The position numbers were made by a program, and so were the translations under genes. Shown in pieces: positions 1 to 12,776 of a stretch of 64,000 nucleotides of DNA. Every line of letters starts with the position of its first letter. Position 1 is the stretch's first letter. Source of the DNA: Chaenocephalus aceratus (lineage: Eukaryota; Chordata; Actinopteri; Perciformes; Channichthyidae); the NCBI GenBank assembly GCA_023974075.1, contig JAMFTG010000066.1:310001-374000 (forward strand), given 5' to 3'. The notes under the pieces are model-generated. The model was given only the letters and a program-made list of their open reading frames with translations. It was not told the origin of the DNA and made no database searches.

Positions 1-200
1 ACACGACACACCTACACACCTACTACATTCAGGCAGACTGTAGAACACAACCTCTCTGGACAATTCATGTACTTATTGAAAACAAGCTACAAAATGTAAT
101 ACCTTGGTAAATGCCCTTTAATACTTTTTAATAGCCTTAATTTTCGCTAAATTGATTTATCAACTCGTAATACTTCTTAAGACCCCGCGGACCCCCTGCG
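1..200. repeat. Left copy of paralogous segment (matches 59974-60170)
   Basis: This opening stretch is nearly the same, in the same orientation, as 59974-60170, including the run around 180-200 that ends in a CCGCGGACCCCCTG motif. After that point the two copies diverge: the right copy passes directly into sequence resembling 6714 onward, so the left copy carries about 6.5 kb of extra sequence, or the right copy lost it. No coding potential is seen. Confidence 0.85.
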
Positions 201-1300
201 GAAAGAAGCTCTCAGTAGTTAAACCAAAGGAGCAAAACTCTATTAGTAAAGTCCTGCATCCAAATGTTAACTTAAGTCAAAGTACTGGTCGCCTTTTGGG
301 TTCAAACTGAAACATAATCCATGGCACGAAGCTTCAAATGTCATGCATTCAAACTCCTGCTTTAGTTATTAGCACCAATTATGCAATAAGAACCACAAAC
401 TAAAGAAGTATGGGGCTAAATAAAATAACTAATACTCTGTTGTCCTGCATCCAAAAGGTACAACAGTACTAGTGTCACAATATACTACTTAGCCAAATTC
501 AAGATATATTTAACACGATTAGATGTACTGATAAAGTCACGTGTCCATGTTGCAGCTGTTAACATGTGGGGCTTGTTCTGCTGGGGAGTGGAGACGCCAT
601 TGATATGTATAAAGTACATGGAGATACTTCATTAAAATACAAGTACTTCAAAATTGTACTTGCCATGTTGGGCATGGCACCTGCTATCTTTCCCTAGCAC
701 ACTTAGCAGTTGAAACCAACCCTAAAACACAACACAAACTACTATGATATGATCTTTATGTTCCTTCTCACCCAAAGGGTTCAGTGTATGTTTATAGACC
801 AACATAGGGTTGTTGTAAGTGTAAATGAAAGTGTACAATAAAGTTTGTGTGAATTGAATCCCTCAATATCACCACATGTTACACATTCTGATTAATCTAA
901 AAACAATTGTCACACACTTAATGCCATTATAGTAGGCTGTCAAAGTTTATAGATCCTTATTTAAAAGTTGTGTTTACTCGAAATCACCAGCAGAACAAAC
1001 ACTGTTTGTCAAATGGCGCGAAACCGGTGGCGTTATCACAACGAAATAACCAGATTTCGCCATAAAATGAATGATATTTCATCTAAAACATATCCTTTGA
1101 ACATAAATACACCCCTGGAGTTAAATACATAACGTGAAAGATAAGCTACTAGGAATATTTTAGACAAACCAGCAAAGCGAATCTGAACAGTAGAATAACT
1201 CTTCCGGTTACGATTTACAACCATATTTCACCTTCCGCTACTTAAAATAAAGAGTTAATGATATATTTACCGGTATAAATAGTAGCAGGAAGTCTTCTCG
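201..1300. other. AT-rich non-coding stretch
   Basis: No exon, RNA gene or full transposon could be supported. Short pieces around 600-670 resemble the AAGTACTTGAGTAAAAGTA hAT family found at 48663-49243 and 52500-52700. The one open frame here (minus strand, 1036-1224) has no recognisable domain. Confidence 0.4.
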
Positions 1301-1379
1301 GTTGAAAGGAGAGTGTTTTCTCTTGTCTTACAGCCCTCTGAGTCTCTTTCTCTCCGTAGTCTTCGAACACTGAAGCCGA

Positions 1380-1560
1380 AACTTGCGCCAAATCTCTTTC
1401 TCCTCCTCCTCCGATGCAACAGCTGTGCTCGCGTCCCCCTCAGCTGCGCTCTGATTGGTCAGAGCAAACAGCTCCCCCAACGCTCATTGGCTGAGCGTTT
1501 CTGGCCGGACGTACGTCACGGTTTCAATGACCAGGGCAGGCGGTGTGGCGGGAGTTTAAA
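1380..1560. promoter_or_regulatory. CpG-richer promoter-like patch with CCAAT and CRE-like motifs
   Basis: Within an AT-rich region this patch is richer in G, C and CpG. It contains two inverted CCAAT boxes (ATTGG near 1454 and near 1487) and a CRE-like TACGTCAC near 1510. This combination is typical of vertebrate housekeeping or bidirectional promoters. No convincing first exon was found on either side, so the target gene, if any, is unknown. It could equally be promoter-like sequence inside a mobile element. Confidence 0.35.
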
Positions 1561-2126
1561 TGGAACACTGTTTCCAAAGTCTGTAACGTGGCGCACTTTG
1601 AAAGCCAGAGTCCGGGTTAAATATCACCATCTACTCAAAATAACTCTCCACATGTGGTTTTACTGGTTTTACTGAGAGAGTATTTGTATTTAAAGCAACA
1701 TTAAATAAACTCAAGGCCGGATTTGGATATTGTAAACAACAGTTACGAAGTAATCAGATACTTTAATGCAGTAAAGGTACAAATATCACCGTTTATACTA
1801 AATCATTCACCTGATTTAGATATTGTTAACATCAATGATGGAAGTAAATGTAGTAATGCACCATGGAAATACTTCACTTTGAGTTAAAGTACTGCATTCA
1901 AAGTAAAAGTATGTATCAGCTAAATATACTTATGAAAATACTCATTATTCAGTCAAAAGTTAACCCATAAGTGTTTTACTATTATATGATGTTTCTGGAT
2001 TCATCGTGGTGTTAAGGAGATGTACTCAAGTACTGTAGTACACTTTTGAGGTACTTGTACTTTACTTGAGTATTGAGCTACTTTTTACTTTGACTCCACT
2101 ACATGTATTTAATATTTAAGATGAAA

Positions 2127-2330
2127 ATGAGGAGCCCCTCCCCACGCCCCTCTGAGAGACATTTGGTTACAAAGAACTCAATGGAGCTCTAGAGGAGATT
2201 CAGGTGATAAGGGGGGGGGGGGGGGGGGGGTTACCTTGTTGCTGATTGGCTAATGTCTGATTACTCAAGACAAGACATCGTTATGACATCATAAAGTGGC
2301 CAAAATCTGATCAGTTCCTCATAATTCCTC
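2127..2330. repeat. Dispersed flank repeat with poly-G tract
   Basis: The sequence from GGAGCCCCTCCCCACGCCCC through a poly-G run to the region near ATCAGTTCC matches 25175-25345, just upstream of the 37-bp minisatellite. Its first about 50 bases recur at 13588-13636. Three copies sit beside receptor exons or minisatellites, so the repeat probably travelled with the receptor gene duplications. Confidence 0.75.
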
Positions 2331-2361
2331 ATCATGACACACACTGACACACACACACACA

Positions 2362-3740
2362 CATGGCCGTATCCACCATTGAGGTCACCGAGGTCCGGAC
2401 CTCGGTAATTTTTTCCGAGCTGTGTATACAAAACTTGTGATATAATTGCAGTAAAAGGGATTCTTTGTAGTACTTCCATTTACTGCCGATGGGGGCGCTG
2501 CATAACTACATAGCCTCGATTAAAGCAAACAGAAGAAGACGACATGTATCAACAAACCACCGCAGCCCGGACTTGAACCGGAGCAGCGGAGGAGTGATGA
2601 GGTATCTCGAGATCTGAGTCCAGCGGCTGCTTGTGTTTCTGTTCATCAGGACATCATATGACCAGCAGGTCCTGTGTGAACGCTCTACGTTAGTCAGTGG
2701 ACGTCCGACAACATGCACACTAACTTATTTTGCAGCTATAGGCTATGCTTTAGTTTAAATTGCGTGAATAAACTAGCTAGAGAGCTAACGTTAATTACAT
2801 TCATCCAATGTCAGAAGGATTACCTTTTAACAAACGTTGTAATACTTTTCTTTCATTTCAATTTGAGTAAAACATTGAAGATATACCATTGTATTGTTTT
2901 CTTTTTACATTGACTCAGATATAATGAAAAGACTACGTCAGTCGATGCTCAGCTTTGGTGAGGAAGAGACCGGACAGGCAGAGAGAAAGAGAGAAAGTGA
3001 TGGAAGTCAGGGAGGAACTGCAGGTACAGTCACACAAACGAATGTAGGCTTAATAACCCCATCTATCTATCTATCTATCTATCTATAACGTAGTCTTCAT
3101 TTAGAATAGAGACAATAGGCATAATTTTAAAACAACATCTTTGTTATGATGTAATAATAACATACAATTGTATAAAACACAATTTGCTTACATCTTTGTT
3201 CTCTTTTGAGAATCAAACAAAACTGATTTAAAGTTAAAAAAAATAATGCAAACAAACAAGTGAAATGAACTAAATTGCTGAATTGATTTTAATTCACTGG
3301 CAGGAGCGACAAGTGAGGAGGAGACAAGTGAGGAGGAGACAAGTGAGGAGGAGCAAACAGTGAACAACGAGGGAGAGACTGAACAAAGAGAAAGCGTAGA
3401 GGACAGAGAGAGTAATGAACAGGAAGAGGACAGAGAGACTAAAGACGATGGAAGAGAGGCTGCAGGTTATGGAAAGGAGAGAGACATGGAAAATGAATGT
3501 TGACAATGTGTTGTGATCATTTTAGCCTCTTCTGCATGTCCAGATCATTAATAGTAACACTCAACTGATTCTCATGCATTACACTTTAAAAAAGAATTGA
3601 TGCTGCAGCCCACTGACCCCCCACAGGACTTAAAAAGCACCTAACTAGATCATGAAAATCCCAAAAATCTGGGGGGAGTATACCCCCGAACCCCCCTAGC
3701 ATGTTTGGACCTCGGTATTTAGGAAATCCTGGATACGGCC

Positions 3741-3743
<3 letters not shown>
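2362..3743 (+). mobile_element. Non-autonomous DNA transposon (hAT-like) with remnant transposase exons
   Basis: The ends are inverted repeats: CATGGCCGTATCC at the left and, on the opposite strand, CAGGGCCGTATCC at the right, followed by matching GGTCCGGACCTCGG-like sequence. The element sits inside a CA microsatellite, so the target duplication cannot be resolved. A frame from 2924 encodes MKRLRQSMLSF and then an acidic Glu/Arg-rich stretch with a splice-donor-like GCAG/GTACAG. A second Glu-rich exon-like segment follows at about 3304-3465. Starts of the type Lys-Arg-x-x-x-Ser-x-x-Ser-Phe are common in TTF-zinc-finger hAT transposases, which is why I favour that class. No zinc finger or catalytic core remains. 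A TCTA microsatellite lies at 3061-3085. Confidence 0.6.

Positions 3744-3783
<40 letters not shown>
3744..3783. repeat. (CA)n microsatellite
   Basis: About 20 CA dinucleotides directly abut the right end of the transposon at 2362-3743. A shorter CA run abuts the left end at 2339-2361. Confidence 0.95.
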
Positions 3784-3786
<3 letters not shown>

Positions 3787-4505
3787 GTCTGAGTAAATGT
3801 GCTGCTTGAAAACTAGATTGGAAGTGACTCAAATAAAAACGATGTACTGTATGACACAGCGTTGCCATGCCAACACACACAACTTACTGTAAAGGAGGAA
3901 CAGGGTTGTTGTGCTAGTGTTGAGCACACCTATCACTCACATGCATGCAGGCGCACGTTCACAAAGACAGAAACATATGGACATTGGTTACTATATCAAA
4001 ATAGATTAGATTACTTTATTGTCATTACAAAATGCAAGCACAGTGTAACGAAATTAAGCAGGGTCTAACCAGAGGACAAAACAGTCAGTTATATACACAA
4101 TTATCTGTATATGTAAAATAAATGATACGAAAATAAAGGTAAATAGATGGGAAATGTATAAATAACAATAAATCCACAGATAATAATAAATACAGTGAAT
4201 ACAGTACTGTATAATTGCGCTTCAGCAGGTATTTAGAATGTATTTAGAATCCTATCCATGTGACGCACACACACGATAGTTTACTGCTGAAAGCACTTTG
4301 GTCTGAAAACCACTTCGGTCAGCGTTTTATGGGACGGACTCGTACACTAAACCATTGTTCTGAAGTGATTTCATTGTTTTCTAGAACTTAGAATGGTCAT
4401 TAAAACAATCAGAGGTTAAGCTCAGATAGTAATCAGCTTCAGCTGAACATTTATTTCTGAGGACACGAAAAAGAAGCCAGTCTTCACTAGTGTTAGACTT
4501 CCTAG
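3784..4505. other. Intergenic sequence, partly repeat-derived
   Basis: No gene is seen. The stretch near 4004-4080 (ATTACTTTATTGTCATTACA and following) resembles terminal sequence of a dispersed fish repeat. AT-rich sequence follows to 4500. Confidence 0.35.
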
Positions 4506-5330
4506 CTAAGGACCATTGCTTATTTCGATCATGAATCGATCCGATAGTTCTCTAGTAAACCGTGGAGTGTTCCTATTCTTGACTCTGAATTTTCTAAGGG
4601 GGGCATGTCTATTAATAATCGATAAAAAGTGATCAATAACAAATTGGACGGCAACATCGACAGATGGAATTAACGCTATGAAGTGCCATTTAACCTCCGC
4701 CACATCGCGAAGGAAAGCCTGCTCAGAGAAGTGTTTGAAGCAGCGCCTGAGCACGATAAGGCCCTTGGCTTTGGGCAACTTAGAGCTCCTAACGCATGCA
4801 ATAGTGCAATGGTCGCTGATATCATCAGGAAAAACACCAACAGACACGTACTTATGAGCTGCATCTGTTAGCATCTATAAGGGTATCGTTTTTGGGTGTG
4901 GCAGGGTTTATTCTAGTGGGACTATCAATAAGCTGAGTTAAGTTCAAAGAATCGCAAACCTGCTTAAACTGTGAAGATTTATCACTCAACCAGTCCCAAT
5001 TTAAATCACCCAATAATATGATTTCAGAAGAAAACGTAGACAACAATTCAGTAAGGCTATAGTTGCATCCATGATGGCCGATGGAGGCCTGTAACAGCCA
5101 ATAACAGTGAGAGGAGTATTTGCTATAGTCGTTTGGACTGCTAGAAACTCAAATAGCCTTGGAGTTGAGATTGAGTGAAGGACTGAGCGCTGTAGTTTCT
5201 CAGCAGATTGCAACACCACCAGCTCTGCCCTTACGATCTGCTCTGAACACATGATATCCATCAGTGTGAATAACAGTGGATTGGATTGGACAGATGGCCT
5301 ATTCAACAGTTGAGGCAATAATTGTCATCT
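4506..5330 (-). pseudogene. LINE endonuclease (EEP domain) fragment, frameshifted
   Basis: Reading down the minus strand, three overlapping frames together give the second half of a non-LTR retrotransposon apurinic endonuclease. They contain a CYRPPS motif (about 5130), GDLNWDWL (about 4995), a TLID stretch (about 4880) and SDHCTIA (about 4820). These correspond to the YRPPS, GDxN and SDH catalytic or structural motifs of the exonuclease-endonuclease-phosphatase fold that nicks target DNA for target-primed reverse transcription. The frame changes at about 5040 and 4870, so it is inactive. The reverse transcriptase that should follow is absent. The clade (Rex1, L2/CR1 or jockey-like) cannot be settled here. 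Confidence 0.8.
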
Positions 5331-5620
5331 TGTTCTCTCTGCAGTATCCAATGGTCGCAACACGCTGGTAGTCAAAATCAGCGCACTGTCGTCCTGATCA
5401 TAATACATTTCAGAAATGGTATTTAAATAATGCCACTTTATTTTAATATAAAATGAAACGGAATGGACCTGCGCTGCTTTATTTAGAAAATCTCACATTT
5501 GTACCTTTTTCTCCCACGAAATCATCTCTTTGAATGTTATACTTTTACTACATTTTGAAAGCAAAGATTATACTTTTTAATCCACTTACTAGTTACTTTA
5601 TAAATTCAGATTTACACACA
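5331..5620. repeat. LINE-associated segment matching 18815-18886 plus 20176-20335
   Basis: The sequence around GCAGTATCCAATGGTCGCAAC and the downstream ATTTTGAAAGCAAAGATTAT block recurs at 20176-20335. The preceding GGATTGGACAG block (5281) recurs at 18818. The second copy is split by the hAT insertion 18887-20167, so this left copy is the uninterrupted reference. Confidence 0.8.
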
Positions 5621-5706
5621 GATTTAAAATATGGGGGTTAGTGTATTAAATGATATGAATATATAAAGCATGATATGCATATATAAAGCACATGATTTTT
5701 GATGAA

Positions 5707-6713
<1,007 letters not shown>

Positions 6714-6919
6714 CCTGATATCGTTATTGTGATGAAACTGCAGGATTTATATTTGTTGTTTTTATAAAGATATTTACACAATGACATGTCACATGGATAT
6801 CACCACCTAGTGGGTAAAACAGGTAATGCTAGTTACTGAATGACATGATTTCAATGTAATGCTGCTTTAAAAACATGAAAAAGAGAACACACACACATCA
6901 TGAATCCAACGTGACTCCG
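6714..6919. repeat. Paralogous block, copy of 60190-60390
   Basis: A near match in the same orientation to 60190-60390, and in inverted orientation to about 35825-35990. It flanks the cytoplasmic-tail exon in all three places, so it is downstream non-coding sequence of the receptor genes. Confidence 0.85.
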
Positions 6920-7670
6920 TAGCCTCACCCCAATACCCCTCCTCGACTCCTCCTTTCCCTCACTCGCGTCCCTTCCTTGCATCTTAGCTCCGCCTCCGTA
7001 AGATGCGAGCGAGAGACACGAGGAGGTGACGCAAGGACAGAGGAGTCTTCAGGTATTCACTCAAACGTCACTCTTAAACGACGTCTGCTAATGATGACAT
7101 GTGCACAGCTGTACCCCTCTCATCGGGCTGAACTGAAGAACCTTTAGAACCGGCCCATTTCCGGTTAAATACTTATTTAAATGAATGAATGAATCTTTCT
7201 CTTGTTAGTCAAGGAATTCAATGTATGATGGTTGGTCCTGCTTTTGTGTTCCGTTTTGGTGTAAAATGTAGCCTACATTTAAATACAAATATAATTATAG
7301 TAATGTGAAAGCCTTTTAGAAATGAATTGCACATAATAATTCCCACGGAGCTGTGAGCACTTATACATTTATGTGACGCTTTTCCACTCATCTTCCAGTT
7401 GTCGGTTTTCCTCTGTTGAAATCGACCAGCTGTGAAGGTGGGGGCGGGGCTTTTATACGCGAGTAGTGAAAACACTTCCGCGTAGTCTGCTCGCGTGCAT
7501 CCTCCCTTTCGTCTCCTCCCGCACCCCTCCTCCCTCACCCCTCCTCGACTCCTCCGTGTGCATTTCAGCTATTGGGACGTCCTTCAAAATGGCGTGTCTT
7601 GATCGATTTCCGGGTCAAGTCCCGGAGGAGGGGAAGAGAGGAGTCGAGGAGGGGTATTGGGATGAGGCTA
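6920..7670. mobile_element. DNA transposon with about 30-bp terminal inverted repeats
   Basis: The left end reads TAGCCTCACCCCAATACCCC and continues CTCCTCGACTCCTC. The right end is its near-perfect reverse complement, ending GATGAGGCTA at 7670. The paralogous sequence at about 60388-60405 and the inverted copy at about 35820 run straight through this position without it, so the inserted segment is well defined. No transposase is visible. The internal region has a C/T-rich block at 7500-7560. A clear TSD was not identified, so the superfamily is open. Confidence 0.75.
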
Positions 7671-7689
7671 GTGTCTGTCACAATACAGA

Positions 7690-7906
7690 TGTTATTTTGA
7701 TTGAAGGCCCAGCCCTATGTTTGTCAGGGGATATTGAAAGGTCTGTTCTGCCTTTAATAGACCGTATGTGATGGTTGATTGTTGCTGTCTGTGACCTCTG
7801 ACCCCACCAGACCTTCTTCTGCAGCGCTCTGCTGATCTCCCTCTGAGGCTGCAGGGTTCTCCTTTTTAACGAGATGTACCATCAGCTCTCCTTCTTTCTA
7901 ATAAAT
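7690..7906 (-). pseudogene. Cytoplasmic-tail exon of V-set receptor, degenerate copy
   Basis: After a TTTTCACAG acceptor (7907-7915) comes sequence homologous to the tail exons at 60489-60604 and 35611-35801. The region GAGGGAGATCAGCAGAGCGC through GGTCACAGACAGCAAC is shared. This copy has about 30 extra bases near 7845-7880. In the phase 1 expected from the upstream transmembrane exons it reaches a stop within about 15 codons. It would therefore give a very short tail if spliced. It lies about 1.1 kb downstream of the nearest transmembrane exon (8977-9066), the same order as in the right-hand copy. Confidence 0.65.
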
Positions 7907-7915
7907 CTGTGAAAA

Positions 7916-8976
7916 CATTTTTAAAAACAGTGTTAGAGACTTCATACAATTAAGGAGAGGTTGTGTGTTCTGAGACCAGAGGTCGCGTTAAGCGAATATT
8001 TTCCGTCTATGACAGATTTATTTGAACAATGACGGAAAAATCTGAAAGCAGTCCATCATTTTGACAGATTAGAGCAAACTCCCCCCCCCCCCGTTGACAG
8101 TTCACGAGCGTGCTCTCTGTCTCGCAACATGAACCGTTTCTTCTTGCACTATTTGTATCTTTTAATTAGTTGTATTGTTTTATGTCTTATATAACTATGA
8201 TGCATTGCCCTTTCTACACTGTAGCTACTGTGCATGTGACGATAAAGACTTTGAATCTTGAAATGATAGTTGGATGAAGTTCTGGTTCAATGTTTTTCGG
8301 CAGCGCAGCACCTCTGCATGCAAGGCACTGATATCTCCAGTGATGGGTAATGATCACTTCACCAGGAGCGCTTGATCAGAAACAATATTCTAACATTAGA
8401 AACCCTATCCTCTAACGGAGTGAAATATGTAAAACATTTCAGTCAGAGGTCAGCACACTGCTAGAGACGAGGCAGAGGGATTATTTAATACGAGTCAATA
8501 CATGGGCTTTAGGAAATCCTATCCTATGTGCATTTAAAGGTGGGGTAGGTAAGTTTGAGAAACCGGCTCGAGATACACTCTTTGTTATATTCCATGGAAT
8601 GCTCTTAACATCCCGATAGCAATGAATATCTGAAGTGCTTTGACAAAAAATCCATAACAAAACCTCATCTGTGGAAGCCGTAGTACTGTAAAAAGCACGA
8701 CCAATCATCTGAGCCGACTAAAGTAACTGGATGGCCTACCTGCCTGTCAGCCTTCCATCGGGGCACAAACTTCTCGTGCCCTCATTGGTCAGGTGCGCGT
8801 TCGTGTGTGTTGGAGGAGGGGCTCTGTGAGGAAGTGGCAGATTTTCTCCGGTTGTGTATTTTCAAATTCTGGCGATCTCAAGCCGGTTTCTCAAACTTAC
8901 CTACCCCACCTTTAAGTTCAGAGTTTCAGCAAGATTCACAAAACTGATAATACAATTCTTTAGAGCAGGAACTTAC
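7916..8976. repeat. Intron-like paralogous block (matches parts of 61070-62670)
   Basis: Segments 8100-8225, 8226-8480 and 8920-8976 match 61070-61149 plus 61934-61981, 62358-62585 and 62610-62677. The right copy carries hAT insertions at 61150-61933 and 61982-62357; this left copy is the empty site for both. Also inside are a poly-C tract (8080-8092) and a short inverted pair, 8534-8573 against 8882-8913 (TAGGTAAGTTTGAGAAACCG and its complement), which bounds a possible small foldback element at about 8535-8913. Confidence 0.75.
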
Positions 8977-9066
8977 GGATCACTCCACGTTCCACCAGAA
9001 TCCAAACGGCAGCAACAACGAAAGCAACAGGAATTCGGACACACGGGAGGAAAGCTTTCCAGACAT
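8977..9066 (-). CDS. Transmembrane exon, copy 1 (V-set receptor)
   Basis: A 90-bp exon between a CAGCTGCAG acceptor and a GTAAGT donor (8971-8976), phase 1 at both ends. It reads DVWKAFLPCVRIPVAFVVAA then VWILVERGVI. A short hydrophilic lead is followed by a Val/Ala-rich helix and a basic stop-transfer residue, as in a type I membrane receptor. It is homologous to five other copies in this window. The hAT element at 9149-12776 separates it from copies 2-5. Whether it is ever spliced is unknown. Confidence 0.75.
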
Positions 9067-9148
9067 CTGCAGCTGAAAGATGAAAGATGAAAGAAAGGTA
9101 GAATCAGAGGTGGTTCAGTGTTTCAGCAAGTTTCCCAAAACTGATAAT

Positions 9149-12100
9149 TAGGGTTGGGTACCGAGAACCGGTTCCAACATTTCGATTCCAACGGCATCAT
9201 TTAGAAATGTGAATTTCGGTTCCGCTTTTCGATGCCTGAGGAAATGTTTCTCGCCGCTCTCCGTAGCTTACTGTATGACTGCGGCAAGGCGGGAAATGTA
9301 GCGTTGTACCTACACTTCCTACAGCGTAACCTGAGACTAGGGCCGGCCCGTTGCACTGGCATTATAGATGTTCGCCTAGGGCGCCAGATCTGACAGCTCT
9401 GGGAGGGAAAACAAATGTTTTGACCATTGGGGCTCATCCTAATTTTCGGACTTGATGTAACAACATTCATAATTAAGTAAATGTAACACCCTTTTCACCC
9501 CGGTTACACGTTTCATTCGCCCTGTACGATGGGCGCTGCAAGTGATGAAAATGGGGGATGTTGGCTTATCTGGCGCCCGCAGCTCACAGCCAAAGTGCGA
9601 GGGAGCGAGGGAGAAAGGGAGGGTGCACTGGAACCGGTGTCAGTACCAGATGTGTTCGGGGTACCAGATATGTTCGGGTGTATTTCCGTCGCAGCCGTCA
9701 TCCGTCATATCCGTCTACTCACCTCCCTCTGCTCCCAGCGCTCTGCTGCCACACACCGGACGTCTGCGGAACTGCAGCCGGAGGAACTCGGGACAGCTTG
9801 TTATGTGTGGGGTGCTGTGGTGGGGTCCCATGTACTTGTGCACATAAATAATGTTTCTAATTATTTACAATTAAAAAATATATATATATTCTGCGTTACT
9901 TTAGCCAACACTTTTATAAGGCCACTAGATTAGATAATTACGAAATGTGTAGATAGAATACATATCTTTCAGGTTGTTATTTTGTCATTATGTTTCATGT
10001 TTTATTTACCTTTTAGTATTTTTATATAGTATCTGAACTTTGGAGAGGAGTTGGGAGACACACGACACATTAAATCACATCTACAGATCAAGATAAAGCG
10101 AATGGAAGTACTCCCATACTCCTAGCGTGAAAATGTTTGTGAAAACGTGTGCAAAGTTTCCGAAAATCCTAAAAATAAGCTCATATTTGAATTCCCCATA
10201 AAAAAACAAATCATTCAGTAAAAACAAGGCCCCACTGATCATCTACTCTATACGACGATTCCAGGGATGTCTGGCTTGAGTTTCTACCACCAGGGAAAGT
10301 GGACAAAAGTGCCCGAGATCAGCCTCTTAATTTACCCAGGGCCTAGTGCTTGGCTTTGGGCATGAAAATTCAGGAAACTCCCCTGAGTATTTTATTAAAT
10401 ATCTGAACTTTGGAGAGGAGTTGGGGGACACACGACACATCAAATCACATCTACAGATCAAGAAGAAGCGAATGGAAGTACTCCTAGCGTGTGAAAATGT
10501 TTGTGAAAAACGTGTGCAAAGTCTCTAAAAACGGAGCAGTGGCTGTGATGCTAGCTTTGCGGCTAGCGGTTAGTTGTTGTTGTTTGAAGTTGTTGCTATG
10601 GAAACAACATGACGGAGAATTTTTTTATATCTTCTACATATAATAACGAACAAAGTAAAGAATGAAGTGTAGGCTATGCCTGTTTGAAGTTGTTGCTATG
10701 GAAACAACATGACGGAGAAAAGTATAATCTTCAACATATAATAACGGACAAAGTAAATAATGAAGTGTCGGCTATGTTTAAATGTTCGGAATTTGACCAT
10801 CATGGCCCTCTTGAGTTGCCGTAAAATATGACTGATGACGGATGCCACGGAAATACACCCAACACATCTGGTACCCCGAACACATCTGGTACCTACACCG
10901 GCGCTGTTGTTATTAGCATCTGGTGCTAGCTGCTCTAACGGAAGAAGAAGATGTTTCTACAATGATGTGGAGGAGAGTCCTCTCCAGTCAGACTGAGGCT
11001 GATAACTTCAGCTCAGTGAGGTAAAGGACTCTGAGTGTTGAGATAGTTCACTTTAGTCTAAGTTATCTCAGTGGGTCTCAAACATTTTGATCACAATTTA
11101 TGTAAACACATATTTCCAAGGCTCTCCTTTATAATTATTGGGATACAACAGGTTTGAAATCATTCCAACAGTGGCGAGCCGTGACTTTTATACCTAGGCC
11201 CTCTGACCCCCCTTCCCTCGAAAGAAAATAAGAGATATTACGTCACAGCGTATACTTCAGCGGAATATCTAAACAGCGGCCCGGGGTGCAAAACGCATCA
11301 ATGACAGCGACCCTCTACCACACAAAACAACACCATTTATATAAACACCTATCATGACAGGGCTCCACAGCCAAGTAGCAATTACAAATGAATTAAGTCG
11401 GCACAACAGCCCACATTGAAAATGACTTAGGCCTACCTTTGATGATAAATCACTGAAACACAAAGTCCATCCTCCTGTCCTTTTGGATGAAGCACTTGCG
11501 GGTCATTCAGCTGATCCTTTGCCATTCAAGTTTATCATTGTAACTCAATCTTGAAAATGACTCGGTTAATAATTTTGCAAACGATGTCATCATCACTATC
11601 ACTGAAGTGAGCCATCATGAACGAACGTATGCTAATCATAAATCTATCCATCATAAATCTATCGATTAGATTTATGATTTGAAAATAATAAAAGTAGGGT
11701 AGACATGTGGATATTATCCGGCTGAACACAACGTGCATTTATCTAACAGGTTTGTTTTCCACAGACCTTATTTCAAGCTATTTTCCAAAATCCTATGGAG
11801 AAATCCCATTGCTTTCTGTCGAGGGAATCCGAGCGCAGCTTACTTCCGGGTTTTAGGACGCCTCACTGCACCACTTGCATAGACCTCACAGCGGGCGGAA
11901 CTTGTCATAAAGCCCGCCCATTTAGAGGGAAGATATGATTGGTCAATTGTACTGTCATTTGACATTACTCTCTCGTTGAGTTACTATAGCTGGCCCTCTG
12001 TGAATGTAGAGAGGGACCAAGCTCTCCCGTCTTCACAGTACTCGCAGAGACGGCATTTAACCCTTCACATTCCAACAGAAACTGAACAGGCAGATTCGAA

Positions 12101-12776
12101 GGATTTATTTCTTTGGAAATATTATTTTAAATACAATTAAATCAAGTTATTTTGGTAAAACTAATGAAAAATGTAACAACAAAAAAATATTAAAAAAAAT
12201 ATTTAATGTAATTTTTGTAATGTTTTCAAATATTCATTTTTTGAATATCTTAGGCCCTCACAGAGGGCCTAGAGGGCCCTGACGGCTCGCCACTGCATTC
12301 CAATGTATACTATAGGACAGTAAACCAGACATATCGTTTTAAACTGGAGAGTTAAAAGAATATGCATAAATAAAATAGTAAAATAAGATATGAATGAACA
12401 ACAAACATAAAATACGTTACATGTATTTGTTATTGGCTATGGTAGGTTATTGGTTATCCTCACATACTTATTTAATTATTAAAATGTAAACCGATCTTTT
12501 TCATATGGGAGTTTAGAGTTGTACCCCCTAGATCTAGTCTCTAGTCATTCTGCTTAAAGTGCACCAGATTGAAGTATTTTGCTTTAAAATGTTCAAACAT
12601 TTCTTCCTGGTATGCCTGAGAAGGCAGATATGCTTGTTTTTCTCAACAAGAACTTAATCATTTTTTTTACCCTGCCCCTCAAAGAATCGGAATTGAGAAC
12701 CGTTAAGAACCGGAATCGAAAAGTATAATCGGAATCGGAATCAGCATCGTGGAAATTCAAACGATACCCAACCCTA
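9149..12776. mobile_element. 3.6-kb hAT-type transposon inserted in the transmembrane-exon array
   Basis: The left end is TAGGGTTGGGTACCGAGAAC; the right end is the complement of TAGGGTTGGGTATCGTTTGA. Both flanks carry the 8-bp duplication CTGATAAT (9141-9148 and 12777-12784), the hallmark of hAT insertion. It interrupts the intron repeat (CAAAACTGATAATACAATTC) that elsewhere joins neighbouring transmembrane exons. Inside are a second hAT (11169-12295), an inverted pair (9635-9710 and 10830-10905), a direct pair (about 10025-10125 and 10395-10510) and a short tandem duplication (about 10570-10680 and 10685-10790). No intact transposase is seen. Confidence 0.88.
11169..12295. mobile_element. 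1.1-kb nested hAT element
   Basis: It starts CAGTGGCGAGCCGTGAC and ends GACGGCTCGCCACTG, flanked on both sides by CATTCCAA (11161-11168 and 12296-12303). The perfect 8-bp duplication and CAGTGGCG ends place it in hAT. It is younger than the element it sits in (9149-12776). No transposase is recognised. Confidence 0.9.
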
